This document shows positions 18,513 to 27,599 of a DNA stretch of 64,000 nucleotides, piece by piece. The stretch is taken from positions 1 through 64,000 of the forward strand of contig JANXRZ010000235.1 of assembly GCA_025352885.1 (NCBI GenBank), in the 5' to 3' direction. Source of the stretch: Pseudomonadota bacterium. Lineage in GTDB: Bacteria; Pseudomonadota; Gammaproteobacteria; Burkholderiales; SG8-39. Each line of letters begins with the position of its first letter. The first letter of the stretch is position 1. The notes beneath the pieces were generated by a model, which had not been told where the DNA came from, made no database searches, and worked only from the letters and a program-made list of their open reading frames with translations. Made by a program: the position numbers and the translations under genes.

Positions 18513-19214
18513 ATGAACCAACTCGATTTCAAAGGCCGCACCGCGATCGTAACCGGCGGCATGCAGGGCATCGGCGCAGCCATTGCAAAGCGCCTCGAAA
18601 GCTCCGGCGCTAAAGTCCGGATTTGGGACCTCGACGCGGAAGACAAGGTGGACGTGGCCGACCCTGCGTCCGTCCAGCGGGCGACGGCAAAAGCCATTGC
18701 CGATCTCGGGAAGATCGACGTCCTGGTGAACAACGCGGGCATCGCAGGCATGAACGTGCCCACCGTGGACTATCCGATCGAAGAGTGGCTGCGCGTCCTG
18801 TCGATCAACCTCACGAGCCAGTTCCTGTGCTGCCGGGCCGTCGCGCCCCACATGGTAAAGGCGAAGTACGGACGCATCGTGAACATCGCCTCGATCGCGG
18901 GCAAGGAAGGCAACCCGAATGCGGTGGCCTATTCAGCGTCGAAAGCCGGCGTCATCTCTCTAACCAAATCGATCGGCAAGGAGTTGGCGCAGACCGGTGT
19001 CCTCGCCAATTGCGTGACACCGGCCGCGGCAAAGACCGCCATCTTCGACCAGATGACCGAGCAGCACATCAATTACATGTTGTCCAAGATACCGATGAAC
19101 CGCTTCGTGCAGGTAGACGAGATCGCGGCGCTCGTGTGCTGGCTCGCCTCCGAGGACTGTTCGTTCTCGACGGGTGCGGTCTTCGATATTTCCGGTGGCC
19201 GGGCCACTTACTGA
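18513..19214 (+). CDS. SDR oxidoreductase (sugar dehydrogenase-like)
   Basis: VTGGMQGIGAAIAKRL; NNAGIAG; YSASKAGVISLTKSIGKELA. Confidence 0.9.
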   Translation: MNQLDFKGRTAIVTGGMQGIGAAIAKRLESSGAKVRIWDLDAEDKVDVADPASVQRATAKAIADLGKIDVLVNNAGIAGMNVPTVDYPIEEWLRVLSINLTSQFLCCRAVAPHMVKAKYGRIVNIASIAGKEGNPNAVAYSASKAGVISLTKSIGKELAQTGVLANCVTPAAAKTAIFDQMTEQHINYMLSKIPMNRFVQVDEIAALVCWLASEDCSFSTGAVFDISGGRATY

Positions 19215-19248
19215 TACAGAAGAGTCCACACAACAGCGAAAGGCGGGC

Positions 19249-20985
19249 ATGGCGAACGAAAAGAAGAAATCCGGGTTGCGTAGCGTCAAGTGGTTCGGGC
19301 GGAACGATATCTACGGCTTCATCTACCGCAGCTGGATGAAGAACAAGGGAATCCCGCATGACCAGTTCGATGGCCGGCCGGTCATCGGCATCTGCAACAC
19401 CTGGTCGGAGCTCGTCCCGTGCAACTCGCATTTCCGTGTAATCGCGCAGCATGTACGAGACGGCGTTCTGGAAGCCGGCGGATTTCCGCTCGAGTTTCCC
19501 GTGATGTCCCTGGGGGAAACCCTGCTTCGCCCTACCGCGATGCTGTATCGGAACCTCGTCAGCATGGACGTCGAGGAATCGATCCGGGGCAACCCGCTTG
19601 ACGGTGTGGTGCTGCTGGTCGGATGCGACAAGACCACGCCCGCGCTCCTCATGGGCGCTTCCAGCGTGGACCTCCCCACCGTTGCGGTCTCCGGCGGACC
19701 GATGCTGTCAGGAAAATACCGTGGGACCGACATCGGCTCCGGCACGAACGTGTGGTCGATGTCCGAGGACCTGCGTGCCGGCAAGATCACGCAGGACGAA
19801 TTCCACGAGGCCGAATCCTGCATGCACCGCTCCCATGGCCATTGCATGACCATGGGCACCGCCTCGACTATGGCCTCGATGGTCGAAGCGCTGGGCGTGG
19901 GCATGCCGGGCAACGCCGCAATCCCGGCGGTTGACGCGAGGCGCTATGTGCTCGCTCGGGAGGCCGGCCGACGTGCGGTGGAAATGGTCAGAGAGAAACT
20001 CACGCTCTCGAAGGTCCTGACGCGCGAGGCATTCGAAAATGCGATCCGCGTCAACGCAGCGATCGGTGGCTCGACCAATGCGGTCATCCATCTCATCGCA
20101 ATCGCCCGTCGCATCGGGATCGACCTCAAGCTCGAGGACTGGGACAAGCAGGGCCGCGGCATCCATACGCTCGTGAACCTGATGCCGAATGGCAAGTACC
20201 TCATGGAAGACTTCTATTACGCGGGCGGCCTGCCTGCCGTGATCCGGGAACTGGGGCGCAACGGAAAGCTGAACAAGGATGCGCTGACCATCAACGGCAA
20301 ATCGATCTGGCAGAACAACAAGGATGCGCCCTGCTACAACCGCGACGTCATCCATTCATTCGACAAGCCCTTCAAGAAAAACACGGGCATCGCAGTCCTG
20401 CGAGGCAACCTGTGCCCGGACGGCGCGATCATCAAGCCGTCAGCCGCCACCCCTGCCCTGATGAAGCACACGGGACGCGCAGTGGTGTTCGAGGACATCG
20501 AGGACTTCCATACCCGCATCGATGATCCGAAGCTCGATATCGATGCGAACTGCGTCATGGTGCTGAAAAACTGCGGCCCGCGCGGATACCCGGGAATGGC
20601 GGAAGTAGGCAACATGCCGCTCCCGCCGCGCCTACTGAAGAAGGGCATCACGGACATGGTGCGGATTTCGGATGCGCGCATGAGTGGAACGGCCTACGGC
20701 ACCGTTGTGCTGCACGTCGCGCCGGAAGCGGCCGCGGGCGGCACGCTCGCGCTGGTGCAGAACGGTGACATGGTCGAGCTGGATGTGGCCAACCGGAAGC
20801 TCCAGCTCTTGGTAACCGACGAGGAACTCGCGAAGAGGCGAAAGAAGTGGAAGGCGCCCAAGCCGCCTCTCACACGAGGGTATTGGAAGCTTTACAACGA
20901 TCACGTGTTGCAGGCGAACGAAGGCGCCGACCTCGACTTCCTCGTAGGCAAGAGCGGCTCCCTCGTGCCGCGCGATAACCACTAA
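19249..20985 (+). CDS. IlvD/Edd-family dehydratase, sugar-acid (aldonate) dehydratase type
   Basis: PVIGICNTWSELVPCNSHFR; LLVGCDKTTPALLMGA; ESCMHRSHGHCMTMGTASTMASM; RISDARMSGTAYGTVVLHVAPEAAAGG. Confidence 0.93.
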   Translation: MANEKKKSGLRSVKWFGRNDIYGFIYRSWMKNKGIPHDQFDGRPVIGICNTWSELVPCNSHFRVIAQHVRDGVLEAGGFPLEFPVMSLGETLLRPTAMLYRNLVSMDVEESIRGNPLDGVVLLVGCDKTTPALLMGASSVDLPTVAVSGGPMLSGKYRGTDIGSGTNVWSMSEDLRAGKITQDEFHEAESCMHRSHGHCMTMGTASTMASMVEALGVGMPGNAAIPAVDARRYVLAREAGRRAVEMVREKLTLSKVLTREAFENAIRVNAAIGGSTNAVIHLIAIARRIGIDLKLEDWDKQGRGIHTLVNLMPNGKYLMEDFYYAGGLPAVIRELGRNGKLNKDALTINGKSIWQNNKDAPCYNRDVIHSFDKPFKKNTGIAVLRGNLCPDGAIIKPSAATPALMKHTGRAVVFEDIEDFHTRIDDPKLDIDANCVMVLKNCGPRGYPGMAEVGNMPLPPRLLKKGITDMVRISDARMSGTAYGTVVLHVAPEAAAGGTLALVQNGDMVELDVANRKLQLLVTDEELAKRRKKWKAPKPPLTRGYWKLYNDHVLQANEGADLDFLVGKSGSLVPRDNH

Positions 20986-21006
20986 CCCGCCCGGAGGCTC
21001 GCCGCG

Positions 21007-21570
21007 ATGAACGATTCGCAAGAGCACGTACTTGGCGCTGACGGCGAGTTTCACGTCGTCGACGCGCCTATCGATCTCTCGGTTTATGCTTGGGAGGACT
21101 GGGTGGCGTTGCTGGCTTTCTGGCTCCTTGCGTTCGTGGTCTTCATTCAATTTTTCACACGCTACGCGTTGAACGACTCGGCCGGCTGGACTGAGGAGAT
21201 CGCGCGATACCTGCTCATCTGCACCGTGTTCATCGGTGCCTCGATGTGCGTGCGCAAGAATAATCACGTGCAGGTCGACGTCTTCTACCGCTTCATGCCC
21301 AAGACCATGGCGCGCGCCTTTTCAACTGGCGTCGATGTAATTCGCGTCCTTTTCCTCGGCTATTGCACCTGGCTCACCTGGATCCTAATCGGGAAGATCG
21401 GCAAGCAAAGCATGGCGGTCATCGACTGGCCAATCGGGATCGTCTACGCCGCCGTCCTGTTCGGCTTTTTCATGATGACCTACCGTGCGATCCGGCTGGC
21501 ACAGGAGAACCTGCACCGCGGATACAGCGTGCTCGAGCGTCCCGAGATCGGCTTGTCAGAAACCCTATGA
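21007..21570 (+). CDS. TRAP transporter small permease (DctQ)
   Basis: 187 aa, four TM segments; RYALNDSAGWTEEIARYLLICTVFIGASMCVRKNNHVQVDVFY. Confidence 0.93.
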   Translation: MNDSQEHVLGADGEFHVVDAPIDLSVYAWEDWVALLAFWLLAFVVFIQFFTRYALNDSAGWTEEIARYLLICTVFIGASMCVRKNNHVQVDVFYRFMPKTMARAFSTGVDVIRVLFLGYCTWLTWILIGKIGKQSMAVIDWPIGIVYAAVLFGFFMMTYRAIRLAQENLHRGYSVLERPEIGLSETL

Positions 21571-22967
21571 CTGGCACGTTACTGGCTTCGTTTCTCGCCC
21601 TGATGGCATCGGGTCTGCCCGTAGCGCTTGCGATGGCGGCTGCGTCGTTAATCTATGTCATGGCCACCGGGACCGTGCCGGATTATGTCGTGATCCACCG
21701 AATGGTCAATGGCGTTGATTCGTTTCCGCTCCTGGCGGTACCGTTTTTCATCCTCGCCGGGAATCTCATGAACACCGCGGGCATCACGAACCGCATCTAC
21801 AACTTTGCCCTTGCCCTCGTCGGCTGGATGAAAGGCGGACTCGGCCACGTCAACGTCGTGGGCTCGATGATTTTTTCGGGCATGTCCGGAACGGCAATTG
21901 CCGACGCAGCGGGTCTGGGAACAATCGAGATCAAGGCAATGCGCGATCACGGCTATCCGATCGAGTTCGCCGTGGGGGTGACGGCAGCGTCCGCGACGCT
22001 CGGACCGATCATTCCGCCGTCGCTACCTTTCGTGATCTACGGAATGATGGCCAATGTGTCCATTGGACAGCTGTTCCTCGGCGGCGTGCTACCCGGCATC
22101 GTCATGTCGGTCCTGATGATGCTGACAGTGGCCTACTACGCGCATACGCGTGGCTACGGCTCGGATACGCCATTCTCTTGGCTTAAGCTCTCGAAGGCCT
22201 CCCTGGAGATCTTAGTTGTGCTCGGGTTTCCAATGGCCGTCTGGCTCATGACGCTGGTGGACATTTCCGCAAATCACGCTGTGGGCATCGCGTTCGTAGT
22301 GCTGCTCGCGCTCGACTGGCTATTCAGTTTTTCTGCAGTCATGGCTTTGATGGCACCGGTGATCCTGATCGGAGGCATGACGATGGGCTGGTTCACGCCC
22401 ACCGAAGCGGCGGTCGCGGCCGTGGTATGGGCGCTGTTCCTCGGCCTGGTGCGGTATCGCACCATGTCGCTTCGCATGCTGGTCAAGGCTTCGATGGACA
22501 CGATCGAAACTACCTCGACCGTGCTGCTGATTGTCGCTGCGGCCTCGATCTTCAGCTGGCTCCTCACGGTGACCCACGTCGCTGAATGGATCGCGAACGC
22601 AGTGCTTTCGCTTACCAGCAGCCCTGCGATGTTCCTGCTGCTGGCCAACCTCCTGATGCTCTTTGTAGGTTGCTTCCTCGAAACCACCGCCGCGATACTG
22701 ATTCTGGTGCCGATCCTGATGCCTATCGTGCTCAAGCTCGGCATTGACCCGGTCCACTTCGGCCTCGTCATGGTGCTCAACCTCATGATCGGCCTTCTGC
22801 ACCCACCCCTAGGAATGGTACTGTTTGTCCTCGCGCGCGTGGCAAACCTGTCTGTCGAGCGGACGACGGTGGCGATCATTCCATGGCTGGTACCCTTGCT
22901 CCTCAGCCTGATTGCGATCACCTACATCCCTGAGATCACGCTCTGGCTCCCGCGCCAATTTTTCTAA
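21567..22967 (+). CDS. TRAP transporter large permease (DctM)
   Basis: MTGTLLASFLALMASGLPVALAMAAASL; FSGMSGTAIADAAGLGTIEIKAM; ATGA overlap with dctQ. Confidence 0.95.
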   Translation: MTGTLLASFLALMASGLPVALAMAAASLIYVMATGTVPDYVVIHRMVNGVDSFPLLAVPFFILAGNLMNTAGITNRIYNFALALVGWMKGGLGHVNVVGSMIFSGMSGTAIADAAGLGTIEIKAMRDHGYPIEFAVGVTAASATLGPIIPPSLPFVIYGMMANVSIGQLFLGGVLPGIVMSVLMMLTVAYYAHTRGYGSDTPFSWLKLSKASLEILVVLGFPMAVWLMTLVDISANHAVGIAFVVLLALDWLFSFSAVMALMAPVILIGGMTMGWFTPTEAAVAAVVWALFLGLVRYRTMSLRMLVKASMDTIETTSTVLLIVAAASIFSWLLTVTHVAEWIANAVLSLTSSPAMFLLLANLLMLFVGCFLETTAAILILVPILMPIVLKLGIDPVHFGLVMVLNLMIGLLHPPLGMVLFVLARVANLSVERTTVAIIPWLVPLLLSLIAITYIPEITLWLPRQFF

Positions 22968-22978
22968 GGGGCTGACGC

Positions 22979-24502
22979 ATGCTGCAAGCTGCTGACCTGA
23001 CCATTCGCCTCAACCCGGCCGACGACGTGGTGATTGCCCGTGTCGAGATCCCGGCCGGCACGACCCTCGTTAAGGAATCGAACGTACGCGTTTCGGCAAG
23101 CGTTCCCGCCGGCCACAAGATTGCGGTCCGGGCCGTGCCCAAGGATCAACCGGTGCGCCGCTACGACCAGATCATCGGGTTCGCGTCGCAGGACATCGCA
23201 GCGGGCGATCACGTACATGTGCATAACCTGGCCATGGGCGACTTCCAGCGGGACTACGCCTACTGTGTCGACGCGAAGCCGACTCAGTATGTGACTGCCC
23301 CGGCCACCTTCCAGGGCATCGTCCGTTCGGATGGACGGGTCGCAACGCGCAACTACATCGGGATTCTCACGAGCGTGAACTGCTCGGCCACAGTTGCGCG
23401 CATGGTCGCCGACCATTTCAGGAACCGGCTGGACGCTTACCCCAACGTTGACGGTGTGGTGGCGCTCACCCACAAATCAGGCTGCGGAATGGCTTCCGAA
23501 GGCGAGGCCATGGATGTTCTGCGCAGGACTATGGCGGGGTATGCGCGCCATCCGAATTTTAGTGCCGTGCAAGTGGTCGGGCTGGGCTGCGAGGCCAACC
23601 AGATCTCGAATTTCGTTTCGACGCAGGAATTGAAGCGCAGCGACAAGTTCTCGACTTACACGATCCAGGGCAAGGGTGGCACGATGAAAGCCGTGCGCGA
23701 GGGCATTGCGCGCGTTGAAGCTGCGTTGCCCGAGGCAAACAAAGCCGTGCGGGTTACGCTGCCAGCAAGCCACCTTACGCTCGGCCTGCAGTGCGGCGGG
23801 TCGGATGGCTATTCCGGGATCAGCGCCAACCCGGCGCTGGGCGCGGCGGTCGACCTGCTCGTGCGCCACGGCGGCACGGCGATCCTTTCCGAAACGCCCG
23901 AGATCTATGGTGCCGAACACCTGCTCACGCGCCGGGCCGTGAGCCGGGAGGTCGGCGAAAAGCTCATCAGGCGCATCCGCTGGTGGGAGGAGTACACGAG
24001 CCGAAACGGCAACGAAATGAACAACAACCCTTCCCCGGGCAATAAAGCGGGCGGTCTCACCACGATCCTCGAAAAGTCGCTTGGCGCGGTCGCAAAGGGC
24101 GGCACGACAAACCTGATGGACGTGCTCGAATACGCCCAGCCCGTGAGCGTGAAAGGGTTCAACTACATGGATACGCCAGGCTACGATCCGGTCTCTGCCA
24201 CGGGTCAGGTGGCGGGCGGCGCGAACATGATCCTGTTTACGACGGGTCGGGGCTCGGCGTACGGCTGCAAGCCTGCCCCTTCGCTAAAGCTCGCCACCAA
24301 TAGCGCCCTTTTCGCCCACCAGGAAGAGGATATGGACCTCAACTGCGGCACGATTGTCGACGGGAAGGAGTCCGTCGAAGAGGTCGGTAAGCGCATTTTC
24401 GAGCTCATCCTCGCTACGGCGTCCGGGCAGAAATCGAAAAGCGAGTCCTGGGGCTATGGGGAAGACGAATTCGCGCCGTGGGTCCTCGGCGCAACGATGT
24501 AA
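22979..24502 (+). CDS. UxaA/GarD-family sugar-acid dehydratase (altronate/galactarate type), full length with N-terminal SAF domain
   Basis: SAF-like N-terminus; RNYIGILTSVNCSATVARM; LTHKSGCGM; LGLQCGGSDGYSGISANPALG. Confidence 0.92.
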   Translation: MLQAADLTIRLNPADDVVIARVEIPAGTTLVKESNVRVSASVPAGHKIAVRAVPKDQPVRRYDQIIGFASQDIAAGDHVHVHNLAMGDFQRDYAYCVDAKPTQYVTAPATFQGIVRSDGRVATRNYIGILTSVNCSATVARMVADHFRNRLDAYPNVDGVVALTHKSGCGMASEGEAMDVLRRTMAGYARHPNFSAVQVVGLGCEANQISNFVSTQELKRSDKFSTYTIQGKGGTMKAVREGIARVEAALPEANKAVRVTLPASHLTLGLQCGGSDGYSGISANPALGAAVDLLVRHGGTAILSETPEIYGAEHLLTRRAVSREVGEKLIRRIRWWEEYTSRNGNEMNNNPSPGNKAGGLTTILEKSLGAVAKGGTTNLMDVLEYAQPVSVKGFNYMDTPGYDPVSATGQVAGGANMILFTTGRGSAYGCKPAPSLKLATNSALFAHQEEDMDLNCGTIVDGKESVEEVGKRIFELILATASGQKSKSESWGYGEDEFAPWVLGATM

Positions 24503-24517
24503 CCAACGAGCCTGCAC

Positions 24518-25198
24518 ATGTCCACTACCGGTTTTCGAATCCTGCTCTCGCCGCCCCGCGCTTCGCAATCGCACCTCGCCGCGTTCGCATCGCTACCCAC
24601 GTCGAACATCAGCGACAACATGCTGCGCCATCATGGCGCCGGCGCGCGGCTGAGGCCGTTCCATCGCGGTGGGATACTTGTTGGCACCGCCTTTACGGTC
24701 AAGACGCGACCGGGCGACAACCTGCTCACGCATAAGGCAATCGACATGGCAGCGCCCGGCGACGTGATCCTCGTGGACGCCGGCGGTGCACTCGACCACG
24801 CCATCATTGGCGAAATCATGTCTTCGCACGCCAAAAAGCGCGGCATCGCAGGCATGATCATCGATGGCGCCATTCGCGACGTGGATGCAATATCGGCCAG
24901 CGATTTCCCGATCTATGCTTGCGGGGTGACGCATCGGGGCCCTTACAAGGACGGTCCGGGCGAAATCAATGTGACGGTCAGCATTGCGGGAATGGTCGTC
25001 AACCCGGGGGACATCATCGTGGGCGACGCCGACGGGGTAGTGGCAATCCCCCAAGCGGAAGCGGACAAGATCATCGCCCTCACTATTGCGCAAAAGAAAA
25101 AGGAAGAATCGGTTCTGGCAGCCATCGCTTCCGGCACGCCGGTCGATCGCAGTTGGGTCGACAAAATGCTGCGCGAAAAAGGCTGCAGCTTTCCCTAG
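24518..25198 (+). CDS. RraA-family protein, putative class II aldolase/decarboxylase
   Basis: TSNISDNMLRHHGAGARLRPFHRGGILVGTAFTVKTRPGDNL; GMIIDGAIRDVDAIS; VVNPGDIIVGDADGVVAIP. Confidence 0.9.
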   Translation: MSTTGFRILLSPPRASQSHLAAFASLPTSNISDNMLRHHGAGARLRPFHRGGILVGTAFTVKTRPGDNLLTHKAIDMAAPGDVILVDAGGALDHAIIGEIMSSHAKKRGIAGMIIDGAIRDVDAISASDFPIYACGVTHRGPYKDGPGEINVTVSIAGMVVNPGDIIVGDADGVVAIPQAEADKIIALTIAQKKKEESVLAAIASGTPVDRSWVDKMLREKGCSFP

Positions 25199-25204
25199 GA
25201 CAAA

Positions 25205-25582
25205 ATGACTATGCGGCGAATCTCCTTCCGTTTAAGTGCCGCGCTCCAGTTGCTGGTCCTTTTCTCGGTCCCTCTCGTCGCAGGGTCGGCTCCCAAAGTT
25301 CACCCTCCGACCGGCGCAATCGCGTATCACCGCGATTCGGGAAGCTTCGGCTATGCCGTAAACGCGAAGGATTCACGGTCCGCCCGCATTGCCGCCCTCA
25401 ACCAATGCGGCCACCCGAAGTGCGAAGTGGTGGCGAGCCTGAGCAAGGACTGCGGTGCGGTGGTCAATGGGCCAAAGCGCTTCGTCGCATCGCGAGGCGC
25501 CACTCGCCAGGAAGCGGAAACCCGGGCGCTTCGCCTCTGCGGCGAAGGATGTTCGATTGTCGGATGGGCTTGCCCGCGCTAA
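25205..25582 (+). CDS. DUF4189-like secreted protein
   Basis: Signal-like N-terminus; GAIAYHRDSGSFGYAVNAKDSRSARIAALNQCG...CGAVVNG. Confidence 0.75.
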   Translation: MTMRRISFRLSAALQLLVLFSVPLVAGSAPKVHPPTGAIAYHRDSGSFGYAVNAKDSRSARIAALNQCGHPKCEVVASLSKDCGAVVNGPKRFVASRGATRQEAETRALRLCGEGCSIVGWACPR

Positions 25583-25675
25583 CGACCCCTCGTTTGAACG
25601 TAGATCCCCTTTCCTAGTCAAGGTAAGGAGTTGCAAGAATTCATGAGGAATTGCAAAACCGGATAGACGGCGCTC

Positions 25676-25699
25676 GTGCGCATTTGTTCCAATGCGCAC
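25676..25699 (+). other. Perfect inverted repeat overlapping a translation start
   Basis: GTGCGCATT-TGTTCC-AATGCGCAC, 9-bp arms; no T-run downstream. Confidence 0.55.
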
Positions 25700-26132
25700 C
25701 AACATGCGCTTATCCATTTGTCTCGTGCTGTGGTTCTTGTCCATTCACGTTACGGCCGTAGCCGCGCCCAAGACAGGGAATCAGCCGAGAAGTGGCGACT
25801 GCCTGCGCATGACTGTAGACGCCAGCACCATCTCCAGTTTCGGGGGACAAGTGCGCCAGCACTACCGGATCTATTTCGAGAATTCTTGCGACACGGTGCG
25901 CGTTGTCTATTGGTGCGCTGAGCATCCTTCCAAGCAGTTGACCGCAACTTCCGTTTGCTCTGCCCGTACGGCGGCCGCCGGCCTTGCCGCGCCGCTTTAT
26001 GCGGTCAATCGCCAGCGAGAATTCCAGTGGACTTTTCCGGAAGGCACCCTTATCCGCTACGTCGACTGCAACGGGTCTACTTTTCCGACCAGCGACCTGC
26101 GGTGCGCCACGGCCGGACCCCGCCCGCGCTGA
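25692..26132 (+). CDS. Putative secreted Cys-containing protein, unknown
   Basis: Signal peptide MRLSICLVLWFLSIHVTAVAAP (start 25692 or 25704); CxxH/CDT/CAE cysteines. Confidence 0.6.
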   Translation: MRTNMRLSICLVLWFLSIHVTAVAAPKTGNQPRSGDCLRMTVDASTISSFGGQVRQHYRIYFENSCDTVRVVYWCAEHPSKQLTATSVCSARTAAAGLAAPLYAVNRQREFQWTFPEGTLIRYVDCNGSTFPTSDLRCATAGPRPR

Positions 26133-26163
26133 CCGATTTCCGGCATGCGAGAATGTTCGCGTC

Positions 26164-26775
26164 GTGCCACTTCATTCACTCCAAAGCTTACTTCCCGAGA
26201 TTGCGCTGGCCGCGGCGCTCGCATGGGGCAGCGGGCTGCGCCTTTACGCAGTGCTGGCCGCGCTTGGACTCGCCGGATGGACGGGTTGGTTGACGCTGCC
26301 CGAGCACCTTTCCGTCCTCGCCAACCCAATGGTGCTCGGCGCGAGCGGGTTCATGACGCTCGTTGAGTTCGGCGCCGACAAATTGCCATGGCTGGACAGC
26401 GTCTGGGATGCCGTGCACACGTTCATTCGCATCCCGGCGGGCGCTGCCTTGGCCGCCGGCGTCTTCGGTTCAGGCGAGCCCTCACTGGCTGTGACTGCGG
26501 CAATTCTCGGAGGCACGATAGCCGCGGGAACCCACCTCGTTAAGGCAGGCGGGCGCGCAGCGCTCAATACGTCGCCCGAACCTTTCAGCAACTGGATCGC
26601 CTCTTTCACCGAAGACATGGCGGTCCCTGGCGGCCTATGGCTTGCCGTCTTGCATCCGATCGTATTCCTCGTTGCCCTTGCCCTGTTTGGCATCCTTGCT
26701 TTCGTGCTTCTTCGGACGATCGCCCGCGGACTTTCCTCGCTGGCTACCCGAGTGCGGGGATACGCTTCGCGGTGA
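26164..26775 (+). CDS. DUF4126-like integral membrane protein (start uncertain)
   Basis: GSGLRLYAVLAALGLAGWTGWLTLPEHLSVLANPMVLGASGFMTLVEFGADKLPWLDSVWDAVHTFIRIPAG. Confidence 0.75.
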   Translation: MPLHSLQSLLPEIALAAALAWGSGLRLYAVLAALGLAGWTGWLTLPEHLSVLANPMVLGASGFMTLVEFGADKLPWLDSVWDAVHTFIRIPAGAALAAGVFGSGEPSLAVTAAILGGTIAAGTHLVKAGGRAALNTSPEPFSNWIASFTEDMAVPGGLWLAVLHPIVFLVALALFGILAFVLLRTIARGLSSLATRVRGYASR

Positions 26776-27527
26776 TGCGCCCTACGCCGGTCGGCACCTC
26801 CCGTGTTCCCCGTTTCCACATGCCGGTGATGCTTGCACCAGGTGCGACGCTTCCGTTGGCGCAGGATGCGGCGCATCACGCTTCCAGAGTGCTGCGTCTC
26901 CAAGAGGGTGAGCCCGTGATCCTGTTCAACGGGGCGGGTGGCGAGTATTCCGCGCGCATTGTCCACACTTCGCGCGACGGGGTGACGGTCGAGATCGGCG
27001 ATTTCAATCCCGCCGAAAAAGAATCCCCTCTGGCGATCACGCTGGTACAAGGCATCTCGGCTGGCGACCGTATGGACCTGACGATCCAGAAAGCGGTGGA
27101 ACTGGGTGTGGGTGCAATTCAGCCGATTCTGGCCGAGCGCTCCGTGGTGCGCCTCAAGGGCGAGCGCGGCGATTCGCGCCGCGAGCATTGGCAGCGTGTC
27201 GCCGCCGCAGCCTGTGAGCAATGCGGCCGAAACCGGGTCCCCATCGTTTCTACAGCGTTAGCGCTGGATCAATTTCGCCCGCCTGAGGGCGCGCTGAAGT
27301 TGCTTCTTTCACCCAACGGCAACGCCGCGTTGCGCGCGGTCGATGTCTCTATCGGAAGCGCTGTTGTCGTTGCGGCCGGTCCGGAGTCCGGATTCAGTCC
27401 GAACGAGGAAGGCCTCTTCCTGGCGGCTGGCTTTCTCTCCGTACGGCTTGGTCCGAGGGTGCTTCGTACGGAAACCGCGGGTCCCGCAGCGATTGCGGCC
27501 TTGAACGCCCTTTACGGCGACGGCTAG
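26775..27527 (+). CDS. rsmE: 16S rRNA (uracil(1498)-N(3))-methyltransferase
   Basis: HHASRVLRLQEGEPVILFNGAGGEY; QKAVELGVGAIQPILAERSVVR; GPESGFSPNEE; LGPRVLRTETA. Confidence 0.94.
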   Translation: MRPTPVGTSRVPRFHMPVMLAPGATLPLAQDAAHHASRVLRLQEGEPVILFNGAGGEYSARIVHTSRDGVTVEIGDFNPAEKESPLAITLVQGISAGDRMDLTIQKAVELGVGAIQPILAERSVVRLKGERGDSRREHWQRVAAAACEQCGRNRVPIVSTALALDQFRPPEGALKLLLSPNGNAALRAVDVSIGSAVVVAAGPESGFSPNEEGLFLAAGFLSVRLGPRVLRTETAGPAAIAALNALYGDG

Positions 27528-27599
27528 CACCCTGCGCGTCGCTGCCTCCGTGTCTGGCTGGCGTACTATTCGTCGCACGAATAAGAAAATGTCGACCGC

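Noticed and set aside
17678-18763. 361-aa minus-strand ORF
   Set aside because: Antisense to the ABC permease and SDR genes, which have clear family motifs; long antisense frames are expected in high-GC DNA
25631-25656. TTGCAA...TTGCAA imperfect repeat
   Set aside because: Imperfect alignment of arms and no promoter context; the adjacent 9-bp hairpin is the better signal
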